From Rubrobacter_D sp963840835 (GTDB lineage: Bacteria > Actinomycetota > Rubrobacteria > Rubrobacterales > Rubrobacteraceae), in contig CAWJAM010000016.1 of NCBI GenBank assembly GCA_963840835.1, positions 1 through 64,000 on the forward strand: DNA of 64,000 nucleotides. Direction: 5' to 3'. The notes below the pieces were generated by a model. It had not been told where the DNA came from. It saw only the letters and a list, made by a program, of their open reading frames with translations, and did no database searches. Position 1 is the first letter of the stretch. Each line of letters starts with the position of its first letter. A program made the position numbers and the translations under genes. Shown piece by piece: positions 17,500 through 26,173 of the stretch.

Positions 17500-20160
17500 A
17501 TGGCAACGAGAATGTGCGACGTCTGCGGCATCAGGCCGGCAGTCGTCACAGTGAGGCGGGTTGTTCCCGGAGAAGGTCAGAGGGTCGAGCACCTCTGCGA
17601 GATCCACGCTGCGGAGGCGGGGGCCGGGCGTTCGTCCTTCGGGGGCAGATCCCCGCTGGGAGGAGGAAGCCTATTCGACGACTTCTTCGGCAGGTTCTTC
17701 GACGAAGAGCCCAGAGGGTTCTCCCAGGGGGCGGGATGGCTAGCCCAGAGACAGGCAGAGCAGGTAGACATAACCCAGTTCTTCTCCGATTCCACGACCA
17801 ACCTCTTGCAGCGGGCCGCCCAGCAGGCCCTCGAGTGGGGTAGCCTCGACTTGACGAGCGAGCACCTACTATATGCTGCGCTGGAGGACAGGGTGGTCAG
17901 GCGCGTGCTCGAGGAGGTCGGTGCAGACCCACAGGCCATCAGGGCCCAGCTGGAGGAAGAGGCACAGAAAGGCGGGCGCACGGATGTCTCTCCATCGCTA
18001 GCCCCTGACGCCAAGAGGGCTTTGCTTGCCGCCTACGAGGAGTCTCGCGATCTGGGCTCCTCCTACATCGGTCCCGAGCACGTTCTGCTAGCGCTTGCCG
18101 CAGACGACGAATCGGATGGTGGACGGCTCCTCTCTCGATTCGGGCTCTCGCACACCAAACTACGTGGGGCGGTCGTGCGCGGCGTGGACACCGGCGGAGA
18201 GGCGCGAGAGCCTGCGAGCGCAACACCCACTCTTGATGAGTACAGCCGCGACCTTACCCAGATGGCCCGTGAGGGCAAGCTCGATCCCGTAATCGGGCGC
18301 GCCGAGGAAGTAGAGAGCACCATCGAGATCCTGAGCAGGCGCACCAAGAACAACCCTGTCCTGATCGGGGACCCCGGTGTGGGCAAGACCGCCATCGTAG
18401 AGGGCATAGCTCAGAGGGTAGTCAACGACGAGGTGCCAGAGACCCTCTCGGGCAAGCGGGTCGTGCAACTCGACCTCTCAGGCATCGTGGCAGGCACCCA
18501 GTATAGGGGCCAGTTCGAAGAGCGTCTCAAGAAGGTCATAGATGAGGTGCGGGAGAACTCAGATGATTTGATCCTCTTCATCGACGAGCTGCACACGGTC
18601 GTGGGAGCCGGTGCTGCCGAGGGCGCGATGGACGCCTCAAACATGCTCAAGCCAGCTCTCTCCCGCGGCGAGCTGCATGTTGTTGGCGCAACTACCATCG
18701 ACGAGTACCGCAAGAACATAGAGAAGGATGCGGCGCTCGAACGCAGGTTCCAGCCCGTGCTGGTCAAGGAACCCTCCGTGGACGACACCATAGACATCCT
18801 GCGGGGCCTCAAGGATCGCTACGAAGCGCACCACAGGGTCAAGATTACGGATGAGGCCATCGTCGCAGCTGCCGAGCTTTCGGACCGTTACGTGACAGGC
18901 CGCTTCCTGCCTGACAAGGCCATAGACCTCATGGATCAGGCAGCCGCGCGGGTCAGGCTCCGTTCGAAGACCAAGCCCCAGGACACAAAGGCGCTGGAGG
19001 ACGAGCTGAGGCGCGTGCAGCGCGAGAAGGATGAGGCGGTGGCTAATGAGGACTTCGAGAAGGCTCCTGAGCTCAGGGACCAAGTAGCTGCGCTTCGAAG
19101 CGAGCTCGAGGAAGCCCAGCAGGGACGCCGCCCCGTGGCCGAAGTGAGGGCCGAGGACATAGCCGAGGTCGTCTCCAGGGCCACAGGCATCCCCGTAAGC
19201 CAGCTAACAGAGGAGGAGCGTGAGCGCCTCATGCGCCTCGAGGAGCAACTGCACGATAGGGTCGTCGGCCAGGAAGAGGCCGTCGAGGCAGTGGCTGAGG
19301 CCGTCCGTAGGGCCAGGGCTGGGCTCTCTGACCCCAACCGCCCCATCGGCAGCTTCCTCTTTCTCGGGCCCACCGGGGTCGGCAAGACCGAGCTAGCGCG
19401 CACGCTTGCCGAGGCGCTCTTCGGGGACGAGGCGGCGATGGTGCGCATCGACATGAGCGAGTTCCAGGAGCGCCACACTGTCTCGCGCCTAGTCGGCGCG
19501 CCCCCAGGCTATGTTGGCTACGAGGAGGCAGGGCAGCTCACCGAGGCCGTTCGGCGCAGGCCCTACTCTGTGCTGCTTTTAGATGAGATCGAGAAGGCGC
19601 ACGCTGACGTCTTCAACATCCTCTTGCAGATCCTCGATGACGGGCGCCTGACCGATGCCCAGGGGCGCACGGTGGACTTCAAGAACTCGGTCATCATCAT
19701 GACCTCCAACATGGGAGCTGAGCGGATACAGGCCCACACTAGAAGGGAGGAGACCTTCGAAGAGCTCAAGGAAGACATGCTGCAGGTGGTGAGGCATCAT
19801 CTAAGACCCGAGTTCGTCAACCGCATAGACGAGATCATCGTCTTCAGAGCGCTCAGCAGGGAACAGATAGTCGACATAGCACGCCTACTTCTTGAGCGGA
19901 CTACGCGGCGCTTGCGGGCTCAGGACATAGAGGTCGAGTTCACCGACGAGGCGGTCGAGCTCATCGCCGAGGAAGGCTTCGAGCCTGAGTACGGGGCGCG
20001 CCCCTTGCGTCGCACCATCCAGCGGAGGGTGGACAACGAGCTCTCCCGCATGGTCCTCTCAGGCTCTCTGGAACCGGGCGATAAGGTGCTCGTCGGTGGC
20101 GAGGAGGAGAGACTCACCTTCGAGGTCCTACAGGGGGCGGCCACTGTCGCTGCCGAGTGA
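17500..20160 (+). CDS. ClpC-like Clp/Hsp100 ATPase with N-terminal zinc-finger-like segment
   Basis: 886 aa, behind GAGGAGG. Residues 4-40 carry CDVCGIRPA...HLCEIHA, a CxxC...CxxH zinc-finger-like pair, and a Gly/Phe-rich linker follows. A Clp N domain runs from about 90 to 230 (two repeats: LTSEHLLYAALED and IGPEHVLLALAAD). AAA module 1 has Walker A GDPGVGKTAIVEG and Walker B LILFIDELH. A UVR-like coiled segment follows (NEDFEKAPELRDQVAALRSE). AAA module 2 has GPTGVGKTELARTLAE, Walker B VLLLDEIEKAH and a C-terminal D2-small domain. It unfolds proteins, either for ClpP or as a disaggregase. No ClpP gene is present here. Confidence 0.94.
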   Translation: MATRMCDVCGIRPAVVTVRRVVPGEGQRVEHLCEIHAAEAGAGRSSFGGRSPLGGGSLFDDFFGRFFDEEPRGFSQGAGWLAQRQAEQVDITQFFSDSTTNLLQRAAQQALEWGSLDLTSEHLLYAALEDRVVRRVLEEVGADPQAIRAQLEEEAQKGGRTDVSPSLAPDAKRALLAAYEESRDLGSSYIGPEHVLLALAADDESDGGRLLSRFGLSHTKLRGAVVRGVDTGGEAREPASATPTLDEYSRDLTQMAREGKLDPVIGRAEEVESTIEILSRRTKNNPVLIGDPGVGKTAIVEGIAQRVVNDEVPETLSGKRVVQLDLSGIVAGTQYRGQFEERLKKVIDEVRENSDDLILFIDELHTVVGAGAAEGAMDASNMLKPALSRGELHVVGATTIDEYRKNIEKDAALERRFQPVLVKEPSVDDTIDILRGLKDRYEAHHRVKITDEAIVAAAELSDRYVTGRFLPDKAIDLMDQAAARVRLRSKTKPQDTKALEDELRRVQREKDEAVANEDFEKAPELRDQVAALRSELEEAQQGRRPVAEVRAEDIAEVVSRATGIPVSQLTEEERERLMRLEEQLHDRVVGQEEAVEAVAEAVRRARAGLSDPNRPIGSFLFLGPTGVGKTELARTLAEALFGDEAAMVRIDMSEFQERHTVSRLVGAPPGYVGYEEAGQLTEAVRRRPYSVLLLDEIEKAHADVFNILLQILDDGRLTDAQGRTVDFKNSVIIMTSNMGAERIQAHTRREETFEELKEDMLQVVRHHLRPEFVNRIDEIIVFRALSREQIVDIARLLLERTTRRLRAQDIEVEFTDEAVELIAEEGFEPEYGARPLRRTIQRRVDNELSRMVLSGSLEPGDKVLVGGEEERLTFEVLQGAATVAAE

Positions 20161-20739
20161 GTGACGAGGACGGGCGCGCGAGAAACGCCGACGACCTGAC
20201 CGAGGAAGCTTACGCTCGGGCTCGCGGATTCCGCCGGGCCCGAGCACACCGACGTCCACCGTATCGGAAGCCGTCTGATGGAGCTGTTGCAGGACGTGGC
20301 AGTGCTCCTGCTGAACGTTACGCTGCTCGGGATGGGCTTCGTGTTCCTCTACAGGGTGTGGAGGGAGATCTTCGCCTTAGGCAACCTTCAGGAGGGTCTC
20401 TCGAACATCATCCTCGTGGTGATCACCATCGAGCTCTACCGGCTCTCTGTCCACTACCTCAGGTACCACCGCGTGAGCCTGAACCTCCTGGTCGAGGTGG
20501 GGGTTTCGGCGATCATCCAGAAGATGATCCTGGTGGGGGTGGATAAGTACACCATGCAGCAACTGGTAGGGATCTCCCTGATACTCGTGTCTCTAAGCGT
20601 CATCCTCTGGGTAGATTTGCGCGGATCCCGACCTACCGGACCCTGGGACGCCTCTGCCACCCGGCGGCCACAAAGGTACGGGACCTTGCCAGGGAGAGAA
20701 CGCGAGGGAAGTTCGCAAGATCAGCGAAACCGCCGGTAA
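20157..20739 (+). pseudogene. PsiE-like membrane protein, start in another frame
   Basis: The body in the frame from ATG 20278 has four hydrophobic helices (LLQDVAVLLLNVTLLGMGFV; NIILVVITIELYRLSVHYL; VEVGVSAIIQKMILVGV; QQLVGISLILVSLSVILWV), the pattern of the phosphate-starvation-inducible PsiE family. The family's N-terminal helix is already encoded in frame upstream (GPEHTDVHRIGSRLMELLQD). The nearest good start, GTG 20157, overlaps the Clp stop but lies in a different frame. Either a frameshift near 20230 separates them, or translation begins at ATG 20278. The overlap suggests it was translationally coupled to the Clp gene. Confidence 0.6.
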
Positions 20740-20878
20740 TGAGGGAGTGACGATCGTTGCGTAGGCCATTGACGAAGTAGAGCCCTGGCCCGCTACCTTT
20801 GAGCCTACCGAACCAAGGTACTCGCTATTGGCTTGCTAAATCAGGATACGCCGCCGACTTCACCGCTCGGTGGGCCGT

Positions 20879-22000
20879 CTAGGACTCGTCTTCGGGATCG
20901 TCGTCATCGTCCTCGTGACGCCGCCTCTGGCGGTAGCCGTAGGAGGCAGCGCGTACCCTCTCCTCGTCCTCCAGGCTGGCTCCCAAAGCCCCGGCCACCG
21001 TGGCCAGCGAAGCCCCCAACCAGCTCAGGGTCAGGTACTCTCCCAATCCCTACAGGGTGCTTGAGGGTGCTCTGGAAGTAGCCGCCAGGCACGAATATCC
21101 ACGCCGCAACAAAGAGCAGCAAGAACAGGATAGCGTAGGCCAACAGCACCGCTGCGCTTATCGTCAGCACGCTCACCCCGTTGTAGAGCGTCGCCCACTC
21201 GCGCCGCTCTCGGTCCTCGGGACGCTCCCATAGGTGGTGGGCGATGATGATCCAGACGACCATCGCCACTATCGCCGTCACCATCAGGAGTAGAAGACGC
21301 CAGAAGCCCACCGCGTCTGCAAGCAGCCACATCGAGGAGATCGCCAACACGTAGGCTCCTGTGGCGAAGGCGGCGGCTATGGCTCCCTTGAAGGCCGGAA
21401 GCATCTTCCAGGGGCGGTTGGCAAGTACCATCCCCGACCAAAGCCTGAGATGCCCGAGCGGCCCTGGGGCGGCGAAGCGAGCGTCGACGTCCATGGCCGT
21501 CATGTCCTCGTCTGGGGGATCGACCCTCCGGAAGGATCCCACGAAACCGGTGGAGCGTGGACTTCGCTTGAGGGTGGCATCCGCTGCGTGCTCCGCTCCT
21601 TCTCGTACAGCTCGCCCGCGAGCTGGAGGGTGGGGTCCCGCGCCTTCGGACGCAGCCGCATCGCGCCCATGGCAGGCAGCGAGAGACCGGCCACACCGCG
21701 CTTGGCGCTCACGTCCGCTGCGACGAGAGTGCCGTCCCTGTAGACGGGCAGGTCGGTTAGGCAGATAGCGAGGTCCCAGCCCTCGCTCAGCATCCTCTCG
21801 CGGCAGACGTCGAGGATCTCCGGGGCCTCCCGGTCTGTTCCGGTCAGGGGGTCCACCACGACCGGCACCTCCCACGAGACGTCTCCATCGACCCGGTTTT
21901 CGAGGAGCTTTGGCAGCTGAGGAGCTAGCTCCCTGGCCATCGTCTCTGGGATGTCGGGGGCAGGTATCAGTCCCAGCGTCACTGAGCCTTCGTGATTCAC
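20879..22000 (-). pseudogene. Multi-pass membrane protein with soluble N-terminus, frameshifted
   Basis: The start is ATG 22000 (MNHEGSVTLGLIPAPDIPET). A soluble part reads VVVDPLTGTDREAPEILDVC, then GWDLAICLTDLPVYRDGTLV and AADVSAKRGVAGLSLPAMGA. A shift near 21590 leads to the membrane part: AFKGAIAAAFATGAYVLAIS, WRLLLLMVTAIVAMVVWIII, then two more helices up to YFQSTLKHPVG. A last shift near 21050 gives EYLTLSWLGASLATVAGALG and an acidic tail of five Asp residues, stopping at 20881. Rejoined it is about 370 aa. I do not know its function; the family name is not recognised with certainty. Confidence 0.62.
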
Positions 22001-22075
22001 TTCTTCCCCCTAGCCGGTCGCCGCCGCGCCCTTCTGGACATGTGGCCATCGGCCGTGGCTACCCACCCGGCCGTC

Positions 22076-23257
22076 TCAGGGCCTGAGTAGAACCTTCACC
22101 GCGTTGTCCTGCTTTTTCTGGAAGATCTCGTAGCCGTGCGGCCCCTCATCGAGCGGCAACTGGTGGGTGTGGAAGCCCTCGACACCCAGAGGGTCGCCCT
22201 CGCCGGTGAGGAGCGGCATGATGTCCTCTACCCAGCGCTTGACGTTGGCCTGGCCCATCGTGAGCTTTATCTGCTTGTCGAAGAGGGTGAGCATGGGCAA
22301 CGGATCGGCCATCCCGCCGTAGACGCCGATCAGGGAGATGGTGCCTCCCCGCCTGACCGCGTCGATCGCCAGGTAGAAGGCGTTGAGGCGGTCGGCGCCC
22401 GCCTTCTCCATCATCTTCTCGGCCACCGCGTCGGGCATGAACGTAGACATCTGCTGCGCGAGGCCCGCGCCGGGCGAACCGTGCGCCTCCATGCCCACGG
22501 CGTCGATCACCGAGTCGGTGCCCCGCCCGTCGGTCATCTCCCGGATCTCCCCTGCCACGTCGTCGTGCTCGCCCAGATCCAGCACCTCGATCCCGTTGCG
22601 CCTGGCACGTTCGATCCGCTCGGGCACGAGGTCCACGGCGATCACCCGGAAGCCGAGGTGTTTGGCGATCCGGGAAGACATGTCGCCTATCGGCCCCAGG
22701 CCGAGCACGGTCACGCTGCCGCCCTCGGGTATGTCGGCGTAGGCGACCGCCTGCCAGCTCGTCGGCAGGACGTCAGATAGGTAGACAAACCGCTCGTCGG
22801 GCGGGCCCTCTGGGACCTTGATGTGGGTGTAGTGGGCCTGCGGGACGCGCAGGTACTCGGCCTGCCCGCCGTCCACGTTCCCGTAGAGCTTGGTGTAGCC
22901 GAACAGGGCAGCCCCCATTCCCTCCTCGCGCACCTGGGTGGTCTCGCACTGGGTCTGAAGCCCCCGCTCGCACATGAAGCAGTGGCCGCAGGAAACCTGG
23001 AAGGGGATGACGACCCGGTCACCGACAGAGAGGTTCGTGGCCCCGTTTCCGACCTCCTCGACTATGCCCATCGGCTCGTGGCCGAGGATGAGCCCCTCGG
23101 GCATGAACGGGGTGAGGACCTCGTAGAGGTGGAGGTCGGAGCCGCAGATCGCCGTGGTCGTGATGCGGATCACCGCGTCGGTTGGCTCACGGATGCTCGG
23201 GTCGGGCACGTTGTCTACTCGGACGTCGCGCTTGCCGTGCCACGCCAGCGCCTTCAT
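22076..23257 (-). CDS. Zinc-dependent alcohol dehydrogenase (class III-like)
   Basis: 393 aa medium-chain dehydrogenase. Catalytic zinc ligands are visible: Cys in TTAICGSDLHLY, His-Glu in ILGHEPMGIVEEVG. The structural zinc cysteines cluster in SCGHCFMCERGLQTQC. The Rossmann motif is VLGLGPIGDMSSRIAKHLGF, followed by acidic Asp in IAVDLVPERI, suggesting NAD. The insert DAVGMEAHGSPGAG and the length fit the glutathione-independent formaldehyde dehydrogenase-like branch common in actinobacteria. The exact alcohol or aldehyde is not decided. A hypothetical membrane gene lies 76 bases downstream on the same strand. Confidence 0.9.
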   Translation of the reverse strand: MKALAWHGKRDVRVDNVPDPSIREPTDAVIRITTTAICGSDLHLYEVLTPFMPEGLILGHEPMGIVEEVGNGATNLSVGDRVVIPFQVSCGHCFMCERGLQTQCETTQVREEGMGAALFGYTKLYGNVDGGQAEYLRVPQAHYTHIKVPEGPPDERFVYLSDVLPTSWQAVAYADIPEGGSVTVLGLGPIGDMSSRIAKHLGFRVIAVDLVPERIERARRNGIEVLDLGEHDDVAGEIREMTDGRGTDSVIDAVGMEAHGSPGAGLAQQMSTFMPDAVAEKMMEKAGADRLNAFYLAIDAVRRGGTISLIGVYGGMADPLPMLTLFDKQIKLTMGQANVKRWVEDIMPLLTGEGDPLGVEGFHTHQLPLDEGPHGYEIFQKKQDNAVKVLLRP

Positions 23258-23279
23258 ATCGCTTCCCCCTCGGTAGCTT

Positions 23280-23638
23280 GATTGATTTCATTGCTACTAT
23301 CTTTTTCGTGCTTACCCGAGACAGGGAGTCCCCAAACGTGGCCCAGAGAGGTGCTGCGGTGTTCCTAGTCGATGGCGTGATAACCGACCACCCCTGCCAG
23401 GCGACCTTCGTGCCAGATGCCCGCTTGGAACCCGTTGTTCTCCGCAAACTGCTTGAGGGTGCTCCTTATGAAGTTCTTGCTTATCCCACTGTGCGGCTGG
23501 TGTCCACCCAGGGCAGCCACGTCCTCAAGCGCTCCCGGTGCGGTCGGTCAGGTCGGCCAGCTGCTCGGCCAGCAGCTCGGCGTGTCGCTCCTCCAACAAC
23601 CGTAGTTCCGTGCTCTCGCCGAGTTCGTACCCGAACAC
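23280..23638 (-). pseudogene. GNAT (RimJ/RimL-type) acetyltransferase relic
   Basis: Reading from GTG 23638: VFGYELGESTELRLLEERHA, then a shift and TWLPWVDTSRTVG. After stops and another shift come FIRSTLKQFAENNGFQAGIW and HEGRLAGVVGYHAID, and finally a poor match to the expected RSTSLGYWL (HRSTSLGHVWG). This is the N-terminal two thirds of a RimL-like N-acetyltransferase with stops and shifts; the acetyl-CoA binding C-terminus is gone. The IS630 copy begins about 15 bases beyond its 5' end. Confidence 0.6.
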
Positions 23639-23653
23639 CTGACCCGCTCCCTA

Positions 23654-24854
23654 GTACACCGTTACTCCTGAAGTGAAGGGTACAGTCGTTTCAGCTTGAT
23701 GCGTGCATCCTCCGTTCTGAAGCGCCACTCGATCTTGACGCCTGCAGCATCGCGTCGCTCCTGCCAGGCATGGGCCTCCGCTTCGAGCGTCTCGAAGTCA
23801 GGCACTCGCCTCTGGAGACACTGGCGGCTTAGGACGCTCAATTCTATCTCCGCCATGTTCAGCCACGAGCCGTGCTTAGGCGTGTAGTGGATCTCCAACT
23901 TCTCCGAGAGGCGTCTGGCTTTCTCCGGATCGAAGGCCTCGTACAGTGAGGCGGGCGAATGGGTGTTTAGGTTGTCCATAACCAACACTATCCGCTCTGC
24001 CTGTGGGTAACGCTCCTCCACCAACTCCTCGATCTGGTGCGCCCAGTCCACCTTCGTGCGCTGCTCGGTTATCTCCACCCAACGCCTGCCCGCAAGCGGC
24101 TCCATAAACATGAACACGTTGGCTACCCCACCCCGCTCGTACTCGTAGTCTTCTCGCCTGCTCCTCCCCGGCCCCATCGGCAGGGCGGCACGGGTATCCC
24201 TGAGCATCTGCTTGGAAGTCTCGTCCATGCAGATCTGGGGCCGCAGCGGATCGTAGGGGCGGGTGTAGATCTCGAGCACGTCCTCCATGCGCCAGACGAA
24301 CTCGGCGTTCGCTTTGGGTGGGATCGACCACTGCTTCCTCAGGTGGGGCTTAAGCTCGTTTTTTTGAGTGTCCTTCTTACGGTCTGGTAGGAGAGATCAT
24401 CCACCACTTCGAGCTCGACCATCCTGTCGGCCAGTAGCCGCAAACTCCAGCGGGCTTGACCCTCCGGTGGCTCGCTACAGGCGAGCGCGATCAAGCGGCC
24501 TCCTGCTCCCCGTCGAGCTTGCGATGGTACTCGCGGTTGGGCGGGCGGCGGTTGAGGGCGGCCCCTAGGCCTTCCTCGACGTATTGCTTGCGCACCCTAG
24601 AGACGGTAGGCTGGCTCACCTCCACCGCCTCCGCCACAGCATCGTTGACCCAAGAGGGATCCTCGGGGCCTTGGTCGGCCTTGAGCAGGATGCGAGCGTG
24701 AGTGAGCTTGCGGGCAGGGGCAGTACCCGCGGCGATCAGGCTCTTGAGGTTGTCTCTTTCGGTGTCAGTGAGGATAACGGGATATTTCTTCTTCATAATG
24801 GGAGGAGCATACCCACTGTGTCTCTGAGTAATCACATCAAGCGTCACACGGTAC
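23654..24854 (-). mobile_element. IS630-family insertion sequence
   Basis: A roughly 1.2-kb element flanked by TA dinucleotides (23652-23653 and 24855-24856), as expected for this family. The outer ends are related: TAGTACACCGTTAC on the left and, on the opposite strand, TTAGTACCGTGTGAC on the right. The exact ends are my best fit by eye. It lies between a ruined acetyltransferase and repeat copy 5. Confidence 0.65.
23662..24796 (-). pseudogene. IS630 transposase in three frames
   Basis: Starts MKKKYPVILTDTERDNLKSL with an HTH (VAEAVEVSQPTVSRVRKQYV). After EQEAA a shift at about 24493 continues with LIALACSEPPEGQARWSLRL. A second shift at a run of seven T on the + strand (24359-24365) leads to the DDE domain: ICMDETSKQ (D1), IVLVMDNLNTHSP (D2) and YTPKHGSWLNMAEIE (E). 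The A7 run in the coding strand is a classical slippage site, so this second shift may be programmed. The first shift is not at such a site and probably inactivates the element. Confidence 0.82.
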
Positions 24855-24881
24855 TAAGTCGCCCACCCATCGCGCATCCTA

Positions 24882-24911
24882 CCCTTATGCACTGTAGTGC
24901 GTGGAAGGGGT
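24882..24911 (+). repeat. CTATTCACC repeat, copy 5, interrupted by MITE
   Basis: The left half reads CCTTATGCACTGTAGTGCGTGGAAGGGG. It ends exactly where the small inverted-repeat element starts. On the other side of that element (25051 on) the text resumes as GGGTCTTCTCGGAA, which fits the right half of this repeat. Confidence 0.5.
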
Positions 24912-25050
24912 CAGCCTGTTGAAAAAGTCGGCGTTGAGTTGAAAGTGACTACGCATCGGGCTCCAGAAGCTCCAAGAAGCCCCAACTACGGTGTGTTTGG
25001 GGCCCATTCTGGGGTCGAAGCGGGCGTAGATGGAGTTTTTCAATAGGCTG
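24912..25050. mobile_element. 139-base MITE-like element
   Basis: CAGCCTGTTGAAAAA at the left end is matched by TTTTTCAATAGGCTG at the right end (15-base inverted repeats, one mismatch). The interior is non-coding. A diverged inverted copy starts at 25726, and another end (TTTTTTCAACACGCTG) is at 56399-56414. No transposase with these ends is in the window, so it would depend on a transposase elsewhere. Confidence 0.65.
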
Positions 25051-25071
25051 GGGTCTTCTCGGAAACGATAA

Positions 25072-25097
25072 AGCCCCGGACTTGCAAGGCCGGGGCT
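25072..25097 (-). terminator. Terminator hairpin of the CsbD-like gene
   Basis: AGCCCCGG-ACTTGCAAGG-CCGGGGCT, eight perfect pairs. It lies 54 bases beyond the CsbD-like stop on the minus strand. On the minus strand, TTATCG follows the stem. Confidence 0.55.
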
Positions 25098-25150
25098 GAG
25101 GCAAGGTTATTGGGACACAAAAGCACGCGTTCCGTAGCGCTTGCCCCACT

Positions 25151-25393
25151 CTAAAGCTTCGGCAAGGTATCCTCGACGGTGCCCAAGAGCCCTTTGTCCT
25201 TGAGCTCCTGCTTCTTGCGCTCCCTCTCGGCTTGCCTAGCCTCCTCCTCTTCCTGCCTCCTCCTAGCCTTCTTGGCGGCCTCCTCGGCGGCTTCGGCCTT
25301 CTTCTGCTCGGCCCGGCCCTCGACCTTCTTGTCCTCGTCGCCGGTTATGGCGCCGACGGCCTCCTTGGCCCTTCCCTTGAGCTTCTCGTCCAC
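25151..25393 (-). CDS. CsbD-like stress protein
   Basis: 80 aa. The N-terminal MDEKLKGRAKEAVGAITGDE carries the CsbD signature (KGxxKExxGxxTxD), followed by KVEGRAEQKKAEAAEEAAKK and a long charged helix. The last part (GLLGTVEDTLPKL) is unlike standard CsbD and forms an amphipathic tail. CsbD-type proteins are abundant general-stress proteins of uncertain biochemical role. It is separated from its neighbours by IS-derived sequence. A GGAGG-like site overlaps the upstream region. Confidence 0.8.
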   Translation of the reverse strand: MDEKLKGRAKEAVGAITGDEDKKVEGRAEQKKAEAAEEAAKKARRRQEEEEARQAERERKKQELKDKGLLGTVEDTLPKL

Positions 25394-26173
25394 AGCGAGC
25401 CTCCTTAGCTGACTGCTCGGTTGCTACATCCCTGACATATATAGCCGGTGTGACTTTCGACTAAACGTAAGGGGTCTACCTACCGGTCTCCGGATGAACT
25501 CACTGCCGGGTGGGAGCCTTGCGTGGCCTTTCACTCGACCCTTATTCACCGGAGTGCGTAGAAGGTGCCCTACAGCAGCACTTATACGGAACGACCCGCT
25601 GAACACTGCTTCGTTAGCGTATTGGGAGACGAAAAGATCATAAAGATGCTCAACTAGGGGGGCGAAAGGTGTCAAAATCGAGACCGCTGAGCAAGCCAGA
25701 GCTAACTGATGCTGTAGGGAGGTGTCAGCCTGTTGAAAAACTACCTTGCTCACCGTTTTCACTCTAGATTGGGCCCCAAACGCACCGATATTGGGCCGTT
25801 TCGAGCCCGATTATTCTTCCTGAAAGTTCCACAAAATGTTAAGAGCTCCCAGCGCGAATGACGGGGGATTGGCAGCAGTAGAATCCACGACAGGTAGCGT
25901 TCCGACCGCCAGGCTGTGCCCTGCGTCAGTCGCACCAACCTGTCAAGGCGTGGAGTTCTCATCGATCCGGGGTCTGGATGAAGAGTTAGCCTGTAGCGTC
26001 CACTCTGCCGGCCGCCTGTCGTGGTGGCTATGGGTTCCCTACTACGTAGGTACCCGCTCATCAGGCTGTCCTCCGCCGTTCCTCTACAGTATGAACGTGA
26101 GCGGGAACTCCCCGCCCGCGTCGTAAGTTCCGATGGATGTATGTGGAGACTTAGACGCTCCGGTCGAGCAACG
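25394..26173. other. Gene-free stretch with repeat copy 6 and second MITE copy
   Basis: No gene is supported. It contains CTTATTCACCGGAGTGCGTAGAAGG (25540-25565). It also contains a MITE copy from 25726 (CAGCCTGTTGAAAAACT, later GATTGGGCCCCAAACGCACC at about 25770) that aligns with the reverse complement of the element at 24912-25050 and fades near 25850. The rest is unremarkable. Confidence 0.55.
25726..25850. mobile_element. MITE-like element, second copy (right end lost)
   Basis: The left inverted repeat CAGCCTGTTGAAAAA is perfect. The following ACT...GATTGGGCCCCAAACGCACCG and TTGGGC parallel the reverse complement of the 24912 element (CTCC...AATGGGCCCCAAACACACCG, TTGGGG). The partner terminal repeat is not found, so the copy is truncated or decayed. 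Confidence 0.5.

Noticed and set aside
22136..22780. 214-codon + frame opposite the alcohol dehydrogenase
   Set aside because: Antisense of a clear dehydrogenase; composition dominated by Arg, His, Asp and Val repeats.
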